The notes under the pieces: generated by a model
Told to the model about the DNA's origin: nothing
Databases searched by the model: none
The model's input: only the letters and a program-made list of their open reading frames with translations
Shown here: in pieces, positions 36,458 to 46,670 of the stretch
Layout: each line of letters starts with the position of its first letter
Position numbering within the stretch: position 1 is the first letter of the stretch
Translations under genes and position numbers: made by a program
Assembly: GCF_003144315.1 (NCBI RefSeq)
Contig: NZ_MPDK01000005.1
Coordinates: 1-64,000 of the forward strand
Source: Sulfoacidibacillus thermotolerans
GTDB lineage: Bacteria; Bacillota; Bacilli; Alicyclobacillales; SLC66
Direction of reading: 5' to 3'
Length of the DNA: 64,000 nt

Positions 36458-37585
36458 ATGCGGGTGAATCAGCTGTTGTATTGGCTTTCTTTGCTTGGAG
36501 TAAAGGGGATTGGACCACGTAAAGCATGGAAGATACACTCGAAAGTTTCAACATTTGAAGAGGCACTCACAATGACGAACCAGGATTGGTCAGCGTGTGG
36601 GTTATCTACTAGTCAATCGGAGGAATTACATGCTGCATTAGTACTGAAAAGGCATTACAAAAATGCTGAAAGGATCATGATGGGGTATCAGTTTGTTTTA
36701 ATAGATGACCCCGAGTACCCTGGTTTATTGCGCCATATAACCACACCTCCACCCATTTTATTTTATAAGGGTCAGTTTCGCGAACTGACAAAGAGTGTTG
36801 CGGTAGTTGGCACAAGAAAATGCACGACATATGGGAAGAATGTCGCTTTTGCAATAGCACGTTTGTTGGCTTATGGAGAATATGGTGTTGTTTCTGGTTT
36901 GGCCCAAGGAATTGATCAAGCGGCGCATGAAGGTGCGCTCGAAGCGGGTGGAGTGACGTTTGCTGTACTAGGTTCTGGGATTGACTATATTTATCCTAGG
37001 CAGAACCAGTTGTTGGCAGATCGGATTTTGGCTAACGGTGGTGCGGTGGTAAGTGAATTTCTACCTTGGACTGGTCCGGAGCGTCATCGTTTTCCCATGC
37101 GCAATCGGATCATTAGCGGTCTGTCTCAGGCTGTTGTTATCGTTGAGGCGGGAGTGCGCAGTGGGGCACTTATTACAGCGGATTTTGCGCTTGAGCAGAA
37201 TCGCGAGGTCTATGCCGTTCCAGGATCAATTTTTAGCTCGGCATCTGCTGGGACCAATGCATTGATTGCCTGTGGTGCCATACCACTTATACATCCTGCA
37301 GCGATGATGACTGAGTTTGTCACGCCTGAAAAGAATATGGAACGTATTGCACATGAGTGGGAAGCTAAAGAGAGTGATACAAAGGAAGAAGTCGTTTTAG
37401 CACGTCATATTGTCCATGAGTTGCAGGCAGCACCCATGAGAATCGAGGAACTTATAAATTCACTTAGGAAGAGCGGTTTTTCAATGAAGTTAATTCAAAC
37501 TTCAATTGCTCAAATGGAAGTGTCAAATGCCATTCAGCGAACGGATGATGGGCAGTATGTTTTAGTGGGGAATTCACACGAATAG
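36458..37585 (+). CDS. dprA: DNA-processing protein DprA (Smf)
   Basis: The 375-residue protein has an N-terminal helix-hairpin-helix/SAM-like domain (GVKGIGPRKAWKI), a Rossmann DprA core (VAVVGTRKCTTYG, SGLAQGIDQAAHEGAL, GSGIDYIYPRQN, SEFLPWTGPERHRFPMRNRIISG as separate stretches), and a C-terminal winged-helix-like DML1 domain (MRIEELINSL). It loads RecA on incoming single-stranded DNA. gaggggtg lies seven bases before the ATG. Confidence 0.95.
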   Translation: MRVNQLLYWLSLLGVKGIGPRKAWKIHSKVSTFEEALTMTNQDWSACGLSTSQSEELHAALVLKRHYKNAERIMMGYQFVLIDDPEYPGLLRHITTPPPILFYKGQFRELTKSVAVVGTRKCTTYGKNVAFAIARLLAYGEYGVVSGLAQGIDQAAHEGALEAGGVTFAVLGSGIDYIYPRQNQLLADRILANGGAVVSEFLPWTGPERHRFPMRNRIISGLSQAVVIVEAGVRSGALITADFALEQNREVYAVPGSIFSSASAGTNALIACGAIPLIHPAAMMTEFVTPEKNMERIAHEWEAKESDTKEEVVLARHIVHELQAAPMRIEELINSLRKSGFSMKLIQTSIAQMEVSNAIQRTDDGQYVLVGNSHE

Positions 37586-37698
37586 TAGATCAGGAATTTA
37601 CAGAGAGGATGATTGTCAACCTCTTTTTCAAAGGATTTGCATACTCTTAGAGGAGAGTGATAAGATGTGGTGAACTTAGGGAGGCGAGGAGGAGAACG

Positions 37699-39786
37699 AT
37701 GGCAGACTATCTCGTCATCGTCGAGTCGCCAGCAAAGGCTAAAACCATTGGGAAATATCTTGGGGCTCGATACGTGGTTAAGGCGTCAATGGGGCATGTG
37801 CGCGATTTGCCCAAAAGCCAACTTGGTGTTGATGTTTCACATCACTTTGAACCGAAATATATTACGATCCGCGGAAAAGGCGATGTATTAAAACAATTGC
37901 GCGAGTCAAGCAAAAAAGTAAAGGCGGTCTATCTTGCCGCCGACCCTGATCGAGAAGGCGAAGCGATCGCATGGCATCTTGCGCAAAGTCTTGAAATTGA
38001 TCCGAATCAGCCATGCCGTGTCGTTTTCAATGAAATTACTAAACAAGCAGTAAAAGAAGCGTTTAAACACCCGCGTAAAGTGAATATGGATTTAGTACAT
38101 GCGCAACAGGCACGACGCATCCTCGATCGTCTTGTGGGGTATAGGATTAGTCCACTCCTATGGAAGAAAGTGAAGCGTGGGCTTTCTGCTGGGCGGGTAC
38201 AATCTGTTGCTGTTCGACTGGTTGTCGATAGGGAGCGTGAGATTCGCGCCTTTGTTCCTGAAGAATATTGGACAGTGACGGCATTTTGTCAAAGTAATGG
38301 AGAAAATTTTAAAGCACAGTTTCATGGGTATGGAAAAAATAAGGTGGAATTGCATTCCGAGCAAGAGGTTGCAGAACTTCTTTCACGCCTTTGCGAATCT
38401 TAATTTGTTGTAAAAAGTGTAAAAGCATCAGAGCGCAAACGCAATCCTGCTGCTCCTTTTATTACGAGCAGTCTACAGCAAGAAGCCGCTCGTAAATTAT
38501 CTTTTCGCTCGCAAAAAACGATGGCTGTAGCTCAGCAATTGTATGAAGGGGTGGAATTGCCTGCAGAAGGGGCTGTAGGTTTGATCACATACATGCGCAC
38601 AGATTCTACACGCATTTCTGAAACAGCCATTGCTGAGGTGCGAGAGTATATCAAAAACGTTTACGGCGATGTATATGTACCAGAAAAACCACGGGAATAC
38701 AGTGTAAAGAAAAATGCTCAAGATGCGCACGAAGCGATTCGTCCGACGTCAGTCAAACGGCATCCAGATGATCTAAAAGATGTGCTATCGCGCGATCAAT
38801 TACGTCTTTACCGATTGATTTATGATCGGTTTGTTGCTAGTCAAATGACATCAGCCATCCTAGATACTCTCAGTGTAGATTTGGCTGCGGGAGATGCTAT
38901 TTTTCGAGCGACAGGTTCCAAAATCAAATTCCCGGGATTTATGAAAGTTTATACCGAATCAACAGATGATCAGCAAGATGAGCAAGGCTATTTGCCGGAT
39001 CTGACGGTGGATCAAGTTCTTGTTCCGCGTCCCACATTAAAACCGGAACAACATTTCACCCAACCACCTCCCCGGTATTCAGAAGCTCGACTGATCAAGG
39101 CGATGGAGGAACTTGGTATTGGTCGACCGAGTACATATGCTCCTACGGTAGATACCATTCAAAAAAGGGGCTATGTGTTACTTGAAGAAAAACGATTTGT
39201 ACCTACAGAGTTGGGCGAAATTGTAGTCGACTTGCTCAAGGAATTTTTTCCGACCATCGTGGATGTTGATTTTACAGCGCAATTGGAAAAACAGCTTGAT
39301 CAGGTGGAAGAAGGAGAAAGTGATTTTGTTCAAATGCTCGAGCAATTTTACAGTGGCTTAGAAGGCTATCTTGAAGTTGCGGAAAAAAGTATGGAGCATG
39401 TGCAACTTGAAGAAGAGTATGCTGATGAGTACTGTGAAAAATGTGGTCGTCAGATGGTATATAAACATGGTCGATTCGGAAAATTTCTCGCGTGCCCTGG
39501 ATTTCCTGAGTGTCGCAATGCTAAGCCGATTGTAAAAGAGGTTGGTGTAAATTGTCCGCGTTGTGGGAAGCCGTTGGTTGAGCGAAGAGGGAAAAAACGC
39601 AAAGTTTTCTATGGTTGTAGTGGATATCCTGAATGCAATTACGTGCTCTGGGATCAACCGACAGGGGAGTTGTGTAAATTTTGCGGAGAACCTTTAGTGC
39701 GAAAGCGTAAGGGGAAATCGAACCAAGATGTGGTAGCGTGTTCCAATCCGAATTGCCATTACGAGGAAGCGACAAACGATGCATAG
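37699..39786 (+). pseudogene. topA: DNA topoisomerase I, reading frame interrupted by one in-frame TAA
   Basis: The 5' part (codons 1-234) encodes the Toprim domain ([31 protein letters not shown]) and the 3' part holds the active-site Tyr298 (ITYMRTDSTRIS), GRPSTYAPTV and three C-terminal zinc ribbons. Between them, codon 235 (38401-38403) is TAA; the codons on both sides are in the same frame and match TopA (ERKRNPAAPFITSSLQQEA), so no bases are lost. Restoring a sense codon would give 695 residues, the normal length. No in-frame start precedes the ATG at 38521. TopA is essential in Bacilli, so this may be a sequencing error, a recent mutation or read-through. The ATG at 37699 follows gaggaggag. 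Confidence 0.9.
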
Positions 39787-39830
39787 ATGCATTCGTGTGT
39801 TTGTACTGTAAAGAGGTGGATGAGGTGCAG

Positions 39831-41141
39831 ATGTGGGATCGCGTTATTGTTATTGGTGCCGGACTTGCTGGCTCTGAAGCGGCTTGGCAAATCGCTCGCC
39901 GCGGGGTCGATGTAACACTTTATGAAATGCGTGGGGTGAAGTCTACGCCTGCTCACCGCGGTGCAGATTTTGCTGAATTGGTATGTTCAAACAGCTTGCG
40001 CGCGGCAGCATTAACAAATGCGGTGGGATTATTAAAAGAAGAAATGCGGCGACTTGATTCGTTGATTATGCGTGCCGCTGATTTACATGCTGTTCCTGCT
40101 GGTGGTGCTCTGGCGGTTGATCGCGAAGCTTTTTCACGCTTTATTACAGACACGCTCATTCATCATCCGCATATTACTGTAAAGCGAGAGGAAATCACAG
40201 AGTTGCCTGAAGGCCTTGTCGTTGTGGCGACGGGGCCACTGACAGCAGAACGGCTAAGCGAATCAATCTTATCGTTTACTGGGCGCGACTCACTCTATTT
40301 TTATGATGCTGCAGCTCCTATCATAGAACGTGACAGCATTGATGAAAGGATCGTTTTTAGGGCTTCACGATACGAGAAAGGCGATCCGGCTTACCTCAAT
40401 TGTCCGATGACAGAAGAGCAATTTGATCATTTTTATGAAGCGTTAATTGTGGCTGAAGTAACAGAACTGAAAAATTTCGAAAAAGAAGTTTACTTTGAAG
40501 GTTGCATGCCTATTGAGGTGATGGCCAAACGCGGACGACAAACAATGCTCTTTGGACCCCTAAAACCAGTTGGTCTGATTGATCCGCGTACGGGACGACA
40601 GCCGTTTGCCGTTGTTCAATTACGTCAGGACAATGCGGCAGCGACGCTTTATAATATGGTTGGATTTCAAACACATCTTAAGTGGGGAGAACAAGCACGT
40701 GTTTTTCGCATGATCCCTGGGTTAGAGAATGCACAATTTGCGCGTTATGGCGTTATACATCGTAATACATTTATTAATTCTCCTGAAATTCTACACTCCA
40801 CGTACCAGACAAGAAAGCGAGAGACGCTATTTTTTGCTGGTCAGATGACAGGAGTAGAGGGATATGTAGAGTCTGCTGCTTCTGGATTGGTTGCTGGGAT
40901 CAATGCTGCGCGTTTAGCAAAAGGGGAGCAACCGTTTGTATTTCCCCAAACGACAGTGATCGGTAGCCTTGCACATTATATTACGCATGCAGAGGCATCC
41001 AATTTTCAACCTATGAATGCAACATTTGGGTTATTACCTCTACCGGATGAGAAGTTTCGAAGCAAAAAGGAAAAAAATGAAAAGATTGTGACGAAGGCGC
41101 TGGATACAATTCAGAATCTTATGCAGATCTTAGCTGTTTAG
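39831..41141 (+). CDS. trmFO: tRNA (uracil-54,C5) methyltransferase, folate-dependent
   Basis: The 436-residue FAD protein has the dinucleotide motif [14 protein letters not shown] at its start and TrmFO segments [18 protein letters not shown] and [16 protein letters not shown], including the Cys implicated in FAD/tRNA chemistry. It methylates U54 of tRNAs using methylene-THF. The ATG at 39831 follows a gaggtg only two bases away; an in-frame GTG at 39825 behind aagaggtgg may be the true start. Confidence 0.95.
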   Translation: MWDRVIVIGAGLAGSEAAWQIARRGVDVTLYEMRGVKSTPAHRGADFAELVCSNSLRAAALTNAVGLLKEEMRRLDSLIMRAADLHAVPAGGALAVDREAFSRFITDTLIHHPHITVKREEITELPEGLVVVATGPLTAERLSESILSFTGRDSLYFYDAAAPIIERDSIDERIVFRASRYEKGDPAYLNCPMTEEQFDHFYEALIVAEVTELKNFEKEVYFEGCMPIEVMAKRGRQTMLFGPLKPVGLIDPRTGRQPFAVVQLRQDNAAATLYNMVGFQTHLKWGEQARVFRMIPGLENAQFARYGVIHRNTFINSPEILHSTYQTRKRETLFFAGQMTGVEGYVESAASGLVAGINAARLAKGEQPFVFPQTTVIGSLAHYITHAEASNFQPMNATFGLLPLPDEKFRSKKEKNEKIVTKALDTIQNLMQILAV

Positions 41142-41227
41142 CTTGCGATATGAACTGTTTACGTGGTACGATACGAATGCTGACTTTTAAGATGCGTCTG
41201 GCGAACAAAGGGGCGAAACTCGATCGA

Positions 41228-42133
41228 ATGTCCAACGCGCAAGCGCAATTACAAGTAGATTGGCAACGGGCGTTGCATGCGTTTGCTCAGTATCTCGAAG
41301 TTGAGCGCAATCTCTCTGGCCATACTGTTTCTGCCTATGTCCACGATGTGTTTGCATTTGCTATATGGGTTGGAGATTTGCCATTTAACGTGACGGCGAC
41401 GATTATTCGAAAGTATTTGGCACAGCTTGTTGATCGTAAACTTAGCAAGCGATCCATCGCGCGTCAGATGAGTGCACTGCGATCCTTCTATCGGTTCTTA
41501 AGGACGGTTGAAGGTGCAAAGATCGCAGCGGTGGAATCAGTTCGCTCACCACGACTGGAAAAACGATTGCCATCGTTTTTGTATGTTGATGAAATGCTTG
41601 AACTGCTAAATGCACCAGATCTATCTCAGCCATTAGGAATACGTGATCGGGCTATTCTCGAATTTCTATACGCTTCAGGTGTGCGTGTCGCAGAATGTGT
41701 CGCATTAGATGTTTCGGACTTACGTGTTGAAAGTGGCTTAGTGTCTGTCATTGGTAAGGGCAATCGAGAGCGCATCGTCCTTTTTGGGACAGATGCAAAA
41801 AATGCAATGCGCAACTATTTGCAACTGTCAAGGCCGAAATTACTTCGCAAAGAGGAGCGTGCGCTTTTCTTAAACCACCGTGGAACGCGACTGAGCGATC
41901 GCTCAGTAAGGAGAATTGTAGATCGGTATGTTCAACAAGTTGCATTAAGTAAAAATGTCACACCGCACACTTTTCGTCATACATTTGCTACACATTTACT
42001 TGAGGGCGGAGCTGATTTGCGCGTCGTGCAAGAGTTGCTCGGTCATCAAAGCCTCTCTTCAACGCAAATATACACTCATACCGCAAAGGAACACTTAATG
42101 CGAGTATATGAATTATCTCACCCGCGCGCATAA
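41228..42133 (+). CDS. xerC: Tyrosine recombinase XerC
   Basis: The protein has about 301 residues: an N-terminal SAM-like core-binding domain (AFAQYLEVERNLSGHTVSAY), then a catalytic domain with Arg in ASGVRVAE, Lys in GKGNRER, HTFRHTFATHLL, GHQSLSSTQ and the nucleophile Tyr in IYTHT. It resolves chromosome dimers at dif with a partner. The ATG at 41228 lies 14 bases after AAAGGGG; other in-frame ATGs upstream (41150, 41177, 41192) have weaker sites. Confidence 0.92.
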   Translation: MSNAQAQLQVDWQRALHAFAQYLEVERNLSGHTVSAYVHDVFAFAIWVGDLPFNVTATIIRKYLAQLVDRKLSKRSIARQMSALRSFYRFLRTVEGAKIAAVESVRSPRLEKRLPSFLYVDEMLELLNAPDLSQPLGIRDRAILEFLYASGVRVAECVALDVSDLRVESGLVSVIGKGNRERIVLFGTDAKNAMRNYLQLSRPKLLRKEERALFLNHRGTRLSDRSVRRIVDRYVQQVALSKNVTPHTFRHTFATHLLEGGADLRVVQELLGHQSLSSTQIYTHTAKEHLMRVYELSHPRA

Positions 42134-42151
42134 GTGGAGGAGGGGATAGCA

Positions 42152-42688
42152 ATGGCAGATTTCCACGCTACAACGATCTTTGCCATTAAAACGGCAACTG
42201 GCGGGGCAATGGCGGGAGATGGGCAAGTGACCTTCGGAAATGCCATGATCATGAAGAAGACAGCAAAAAAAGTGCGTAGATTGTATCGCGATCAGGTGAT
42301 TGTAGGGTTTGCCGGGAGTGTCGCGGATGCGTTTGCACTTTCGGAGCATTTTGAGAAAAAATTAGAAGAGTATCACGGGAATGTCCCGCGTGCAGCGGTG
42401 GAATTAGCTAAAATGTGGCGAACGGACCGCATGCTAAGTAAACTTGAGGCAATGTTGATCGCTTTATCCAAAGAGCATCTGTTACTGATCTCTGGCACCG
42501 GTGAAGTAATTGAACCAGACGATGGCATTTGTGCAATTGGTTCCGGTGGCGGATATGCTTTGGCAGCAGGGCGTGCTCTCATTCGTCATGCTTCATTGAC
42601 GCCAAGCCAAGTGGCGCGTGCGGCACTTGAGATTGCTGGAGAGATTTGTGTCTTTACAAATGATCAAATCGTCTTAGAAGAGATCTAG
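42152..42688 (+). CDS. hslV: HslV (ClpQ/CodW) protease subunit
   Basis: The 178-residue peptidase of the N-terminal-nucleophile family has [10 protein letters not shown] (Thr active-site region), [18 protein letters not shown] and [19 protein letters not shown]. With HslU it forms an ATP-dependent protease. In B. subtilis ClpQ the nucleophile is an N-terminal serine; here the residues between Met1 and HATT are Ala-Asp-Phe, so the mature N-terminus is not obvious. ATG 42152 follows ggaggagggg. Confidence 0.95.
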   Translation: MADFHATTIFAIKTATGGAMAGDGQVTFGNAMIMKKTAKKVRRLYRDQVIVGFAGSVADAFALSEHFEKKLEEYHGNVPRAAVELAKMWRTDRMLSKLEAMLIALSKEHLLLISGTGEVIEPDDGICAIGSGGGYALAAGRALIRHASLTPSQVARAALEIAGEICVFTNDQIVLEEI

Positions 42689-42706
42689 GGACCGGGGGAA
42701 ATGCGA

Positions 42707-44080
42707 ATGCAAAATTTAACTCCGACTCAAATCGTTGCGGAACTTGACAAATATGTCGTCGGTCAAAAAGAAGCAAAGCGCTCTGTTGCGGTCGCATTGC
42801 GCAATCGGTATCGACGTTCTCGTCTCTCTGAAGAATTGCGCAATGAAGTGACGCCTAAAAACATTTTGATGATTGGCCCGACGGGGGTTGGGAAAACTGA
42901 AATTGCCAGGCGAATTGCAAAATTGACGGGCGCTCCATTTATTAAAGTGGAAGCGACCAAGTATACAGAAGTCGGCTATGTCGGACGGGATGTAGATTCA
43001 ATGGTTCGCGATCTAGTGGAAACATCAGTTCGCATGGTGAAAATTGAACGTTTACAAGAAGCTTCTGTCCGTGTTGACGATTTAGTCAATGAGCGTCTAT
43101 TAGAAGCACTCGTTCCTAACCCGAATATAAATCGTTTTCGCAATCCACTAGATGTGCTCTATTATGGGAATCCTGATAAAAACGCGCGTGTGCCAGATGA
43201 GGTTGTCCGCCAAAGGGAGCAGTTGCGTCCAGATTTATTGGCTGGTCGATTGGAGTCGCGAGTCGTTGAGATTGAGATGGATGGTCCTCCTGCTCCTGCG
43301 CTTGAGATGATTCCTGGAATGGTTGCTGAAAACTTGGGGAATTTGCAAGATATGCTAGAGAGTTTTGCGCAACGACGAAAAAAGCATCGCAAATTGAAGG
43401 TTTCGGAAGCGCGAAAATTGTTAGCTCAAGAGGAAGCGCAAAAATTGATTGATATGGATGATGTCGTGAGAGAGGCAATCCGTCGCGCCGAAGAGAGCGG
43501 GATCATCTTTATTGATGAGTTTGACAAAATTGCAGTTCAATCAGGCGGTTCTGGTGGATTTGTATCTCGTGAAGGTGTGCAACGCGACATTCTTCCGATT
43601 GTTGAAGGATCGACGGTTATCACGAAGCACGGTCCTGTGAAGACAGATTATATGTTGTTTATTGCAGCGGGTGCTTTTCACATGGCAAAGCCGTCGGATT
43701 TAATTCCGGAATTACAAGGAAGGTTTCCGATCCGCGTTGAATTAGACAGTCTCACTGCAGATGATTTTGAGCGAATTTTGACAGAGCCCGAGCATGCGTT
43801 ATTGACACAATACACCGCATTGCTTGAGACTGAAGGCATAGAGGTTCGCTTTACACCTGATGCAGTACGCACTCTTGCCGAGTTTGCTACAGAAGTGAAT
43901 GCGAATACAGAGAATATTGGAGCTCGTCGGCTACATACGTTGGTCGAACGCGTCCTCGGTGATCTGTTGTTTGCTGCACCAGACATTGGCGAAACTGAAG
44001 TAGTGATCACACCTGAATACGTACGAGAAAAACTGGGCCGAATTGCTCAAAATCGCGATTTAAGTCAATACATTCTATGA
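42707..44080 (+). CDS. hslU: HslU (ClpY) ATPase subunit
   Basis: The 457-residue AAA+ unfoldase has the Walker [10 protein letters not shown], the HslU pore motif region ([20 protein letters not shown]), an inserted I-domain (about 105-235) and Walker [12 protein letters not shown]. The ATG at 42707 lies eight bases after GGGGG; an ATG two codons earlier is too close. It is 18 bases after hslV. Confidence 0.95.
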   Translation: MQNLTPTQIVAELDKYVVGQKEAKRSVAVALRNRYRRSRLSEELRNEVTPKNILMIGPTGVGKTEIARRIAKLTGAPFIKVEATKYTEVGYVGRDVDSMVRDLVETSVRMVKIERLQEASVRVDDLVNERLLEALVPNPNINRFRNPLDVLYYGNPDKNARVPDEVVRQREQLRPDLLAGRLESRVVEIEMDGPPAPALEMIPGMVAENLGNLQDMLESFAQRRKKHRKLKVSEARKLLAQEEAQKLIDMDDVVREAIRRAEESGIIFIDEFDKIAVQSGGSGGFVSREGVQRDILPIVEGSTVITKHGPVKTDYMLFIAAGAFHMAKPSDLIPELQGRFPIRVELDSLTADDFERILTEPEHALLTQYTALLETEGIEVRFTPDAVRTLAEFATEVNANTENIGARRLHTLVERVLGDLLFAAPDIGETEVVITPEYVREKLGRIAQNRDLSQYIL

Positions 44081-44095
44081 ACGGAGGAATATGAA

Positions 44096-44875
44096 ATGGA
44101 TTTATTAGCAAAAACAAGAAGAATTAATCGGTTGTTGCAACGTGCGGGACAGTTTGTGGATTTTGTAGAAATGGCTGAAGTGATGCGTGAGGTTATTGCA
44201 GCTAACGTGTTTGTTGTCTCTCGTTCGGGTAAAATTTTGGGGTATGCGATTGTTCACGAATTTGAGAAGTCTGTAACGAATGAAGAGGTCCTTTCGCAAC
44301 GCGTATTCCCTCGGGATTATAATACCGATTTGTTGCGGCATGACGTAACTGCGGCGAATATCGATGACGAAAACCCGTTTTGTGTGTTTCCGGAAGCGAT
44401 CACACAAATGTTCCCGCGCAAGTTTGTAACCATCGTCCCGATTATTGGTGGAGGTGAGCGCCTTGGAACTTTGATCTTGGCTCGCTTTAACTCTGAATTC
44501 ACGGATGAAGACTTGTTGCTTGGTGAATACGGAGCTACTGTAGTTGGGATGGAAATTTTGCGTTCGCGGGCTCATGAGATGGAAGAGGAAACACGGGCGC
44601 GCGCAGTCGTGCAGATGGCAGTTGATTCGCTTTCTTTTAGTGAACTCGAGGCGATCGAACACATTTTTGAGGAACTAGATGGGCGAGAAGGGTTGCTCGT
44701 CGCAAGTAAAGTTGCGGATCGCGTAGGCATCACACGTTCAGTCATTGTCAATGCACTGCGCAAATTAGAGAGCGCTGGCGTAATCGAATCGCGATCGCTT
44801 GGGATGAAGGGTACGTATATTCGCATTCTCAATGATAAACTGTTGCCGCAATTGGATAAAGTTCGCAATCGGTAA
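44096..44875 (+). CDS. codY: Transcriptional repressor CodY
   Basis: The 259-residue protein has the N-terminal GAF domain ([11 protein letters not shown] at start; branched-chain amino acid pocket) and C-terminal winged HTH ([26 protein letters not shown]). CodY senses branched-chain amino acids and GTP and represses starvation genes including fla/che in B. subtilis. It follows cggaggaat and lies just before the flagellar operon. Confidence 0.96.
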   Translation: MDLLAKTRRINRLLQRAGQFVDFVEMAEVMREVIAANVFVVSRSGKILGYAIVHEFEKSVTNEEVLSQRVFPRDYNTDLLRHDVTAANIDDENPFCVFPEAITQMFPRKFVTIVPIIGGGERLGTLILARFNSEFTDEDLLLGEYGATVVGMEILRSRAHEMEEETRARAVVQMAVDSLSFSELEAIEHIFEELDGREGLLVASKVADRVGITRSVIVNALRKLESAGVIESRSLGMKGTYIRILNDKLLPQLDKVRNR

Positions 44876-44965
44876 ACTGATCATCGTTTATGGGGATCAT
44901 AAGTGCGGTTCCGTGTTCTCTGGCTAAAGTGAGCTTTTCATAAACAAGGAATTGCACATAAATCA

Positions 44966-45002
44966 GTCGCCTTCTCGGGTGTTAGGAGAGGGCGGCTTTT
45001 TT
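44966..45002 (+). terminator. Intrinsic terminator after codY
   Basis: GTCGCCTTCTC pairs with GAGAGGGCGGC (44986-44996, with G-T wobbles), loop of nine bases, followed by six T. It separates codY from tlp and the flagellar genes. Confidence 0.88.
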
Positions 45003-45073
45003 ATGTCACTTGTATATGGATGGGGGGTCAGGCGCACGCTACATATGTTTATGATTGATTGAGGAGGGATTTC

Positions 45074-45283
45074 ATGGCGCATCCAAATGGTCAAAATGAT
45101 CGAGTGGGCAAACTAAAAGAAATCATTGCAAACACAGAACAAAACATGGAGCAAGCAGAAGAAATCCTGCAAACGCAAGCTCTTTCAGAGCAACAGCGAG
45201 AGCAACTGGAATTCACGAATTCCCATCGCCAAGCGAGTCTTCGTGAATTTAAAGAGGAATTAGATGAAGAATTTAAACATTGA
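45074..45283 (+). CDS. tlp: Small acid-soluble spore protein, Tlp family
   Basis: The 69-residue product is hydrophilic and helical, with the Tlp motifs NDRVGKLKEIIANTEQNM and EEILQTQALSEQQREQL, matching Tlp in length and spacing. The ATG at 45074 follows gaggaggg. Spores of Bacilli contain Tlp made in the forespore. It is flanked by terminators on both sides, so it is monocistronic. Confidence 0.85.
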   Translation: MAHPNGQNDRVGKLKEIIANTEQNMEQAEEILQTQALSEQQREQLEFTNSHRQASLREFKEELDEEFKH

Positions 45284-45293
45284 GGCGATGTTG

Positions 45294-45331
45294 ACGCGCC
45301 ACTCACTCTTACTGTGAGGGCGCGTTTTGTT
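45294..45331 (+). terminator. Intrinsic terminator after tlp
   Basis: ACGCGCC (45294-45300) with ggcgcgt (45319-45325), and CTCAC (45302-45306) with GTGAG (45314-45318), form one long stem with a single bulged A, followed by a T-rich run (ttttgtttt). It isolates tlp from the flagellar operon. Confidence 0.88.
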
Positions 45332-45466
45332 TTGATTTTGTGATCATTCACTAGAAAAAACTACAGAGTCAATTTTTGTCGGATTTCGTCGAGGACGATG
45401 CAGGATTTTGATGAACTGTGTTGAATATAAGATGTGGGAATTTTGTTCTACGGAGGTGTATGCAAA

Positions 45467-45904
45467 GTGACGATGCTGGATTCGCTATATATGAATGCAA
45501 TGCAATCCGCTTTAAATGCCAGTTTAGTACGTCAACAGGTTTATGCAAACAACATCGCGAATGTCAATACGCCGGGATATAAGCGGGAACAAGTGCATTT
45601 TGACAGCTTACTGCAGAGTCAGTTGGCGGCTTCTGGATTCTCGGGTAGTGGAAGCGCGAAGCTGCCTCTAGAGGCAAATAACCCTCGTGATTTAGGTGGC
45701 AATTACTTTACGCCCGCTTCGTTGGGGGCAGTTGCTCCAGTTATTTCAACAGATACTTCGACAGCGGTTGGCCCTAATGGAAACAACGTCAATGTCGATG
45801 CAGAAATGAGCGCCTTGGCTGAAAATCAAATTGGCTATGGTGCGCTGGTTCAGGATATGAACGATCAATTTACAATGTTGCGAACAGCAATTTTAGGGAG
45901 TTGA
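45467..45904 (+). CDS. flgB: Flagellar proximal rod protein FlgB
   Basis: The 145-residue protein has the rod-protein N-terminus (SALNASLVRQQVYANNIANVNTPGYK) and a C-terminal helix. The GTG at 45467 lies nine bases after GGAGGT. It is the first gene of the fla/che-type operon and builds the proximal rod with FlgC. Confidence 0.95.
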   Translation: MTMLDSLYMNAMQSALNASLVRQQVYANNIANVNTPGYKREQVHFDSLLQSQLAASGFSGSGSAKLPLEANNPRDLGGNYFTPASLGAVAPVISTDTSTAVGPNGNNVNVDAEMSALAENQIGYGALVQDMNDQFTMLRTAILGS

Positions 45905-45909
45905 TCAAG

Positions 45910-46344
45910 ATGGGGTTATTTGATGGGATGTCCATAAGTAGCTCTGGGCTTACTGCGAATAGGACATGGCTGGATGTGATTGCAAACAATATTGCGAATG
46001 CGAACACGACGCGCACTCCGCAAGGAGGGCCTTATCGGGCTGAAGAGGTTGTGTTTAGTCCAATTCCAAATGCCGGAGGTTTCTCGTCTGCGCTGACTCG
46101 CGCATCTGGTGCGGTCGGGCAAGGTGTGCAAGTTGCAGCTGTGGTTCAGGATCCCTCGCCGTTTAAACTGGTCTATGACCCGAGCAGCCCGGATGCTGTC
46201 AATGGATATGTACAAATGCCGAATGTTAATATTGCAACTCAGATGGTGGATATGATTTCAGCATCACGAGCGTACGAAGCAAATGTAACGGCTTTTAATG
46301 CCGCAAAGACGATGGATACACAGTCAATTTCACTCGGAAAGTAG
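45910..46344 (+). CDS. flgC: Flagellar proximal rod protein FlgC
   Basis: The 144-residue protein has the rod signature LTANRTWLDVIANNIANANTT and the C-terminal NIATQMVDMISASRAYEANVTAFN. The ATG at 45910 is five bases after the flgB stop. Confidence 0.95.
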   Translation: MGLFDGMSISSSGLTANRTWLDVIANNIANANTTRTPQGGPYRAEEVVFSPIPNAGGFSSALTRASGAVGQGVQVAAVVQDPSPFKLVYDPSSPDAVNGYVQMPNVNIATQMVDMISASRAYEANVTAFNAAKTMDTQSISLGK

Positions 46345-46352
46345 GGGCTTAA

Positions 46353-46643
46353 ATGATTCAGGCGGTGAGCGCGGTAGGAGGACTTACAGCAAATTCGTCG
46401 GGGACTTCTGCGTCGGCAGCTTCTGGTGGGTTTTCGTCTATGCTTGGACACGCTTTGCAAACACTCGATCAATCGGTAGCGCAAGCAGAACAGCAAGGGA
46501 TTAATTTGGCGAGTGGCACCGCGCCAAATATTGCGACGGTGATGACGACTGCGACGAAAGCGGAGTTGGCCGTAGATCTTGCAGTGCAGGTGCGTAATCG
46601 GGCGATTTCTGCGTACAACCAAATGATGAATATGCAAATTTGA
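46353..46643 (+). CDS. fliE: Flagellar hook-basal body protein FliE
   Basis: The 96-residue protein has FSSMLGHALQTLDQSVAQAEQ and a C-terminal AVDLAVQVRNRAISAYNQMMNMQI, both typical of FliE. It links the MS ring to the rod. It sits between flgC and fliF as in B. subtilis. Confidence 0.93.
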   Translation: MIQAVSAVGGLTANSSGTSASAASGGFSSMLGHALQTLDQSVAQAEQQGINLASGTAPNIATVMTTATKAELAVDLAVQVRNRAISAYNQMMNMQI

Positions 46644-46670
46644 GGCTGGCACTAAGGTGGATATAAACAA

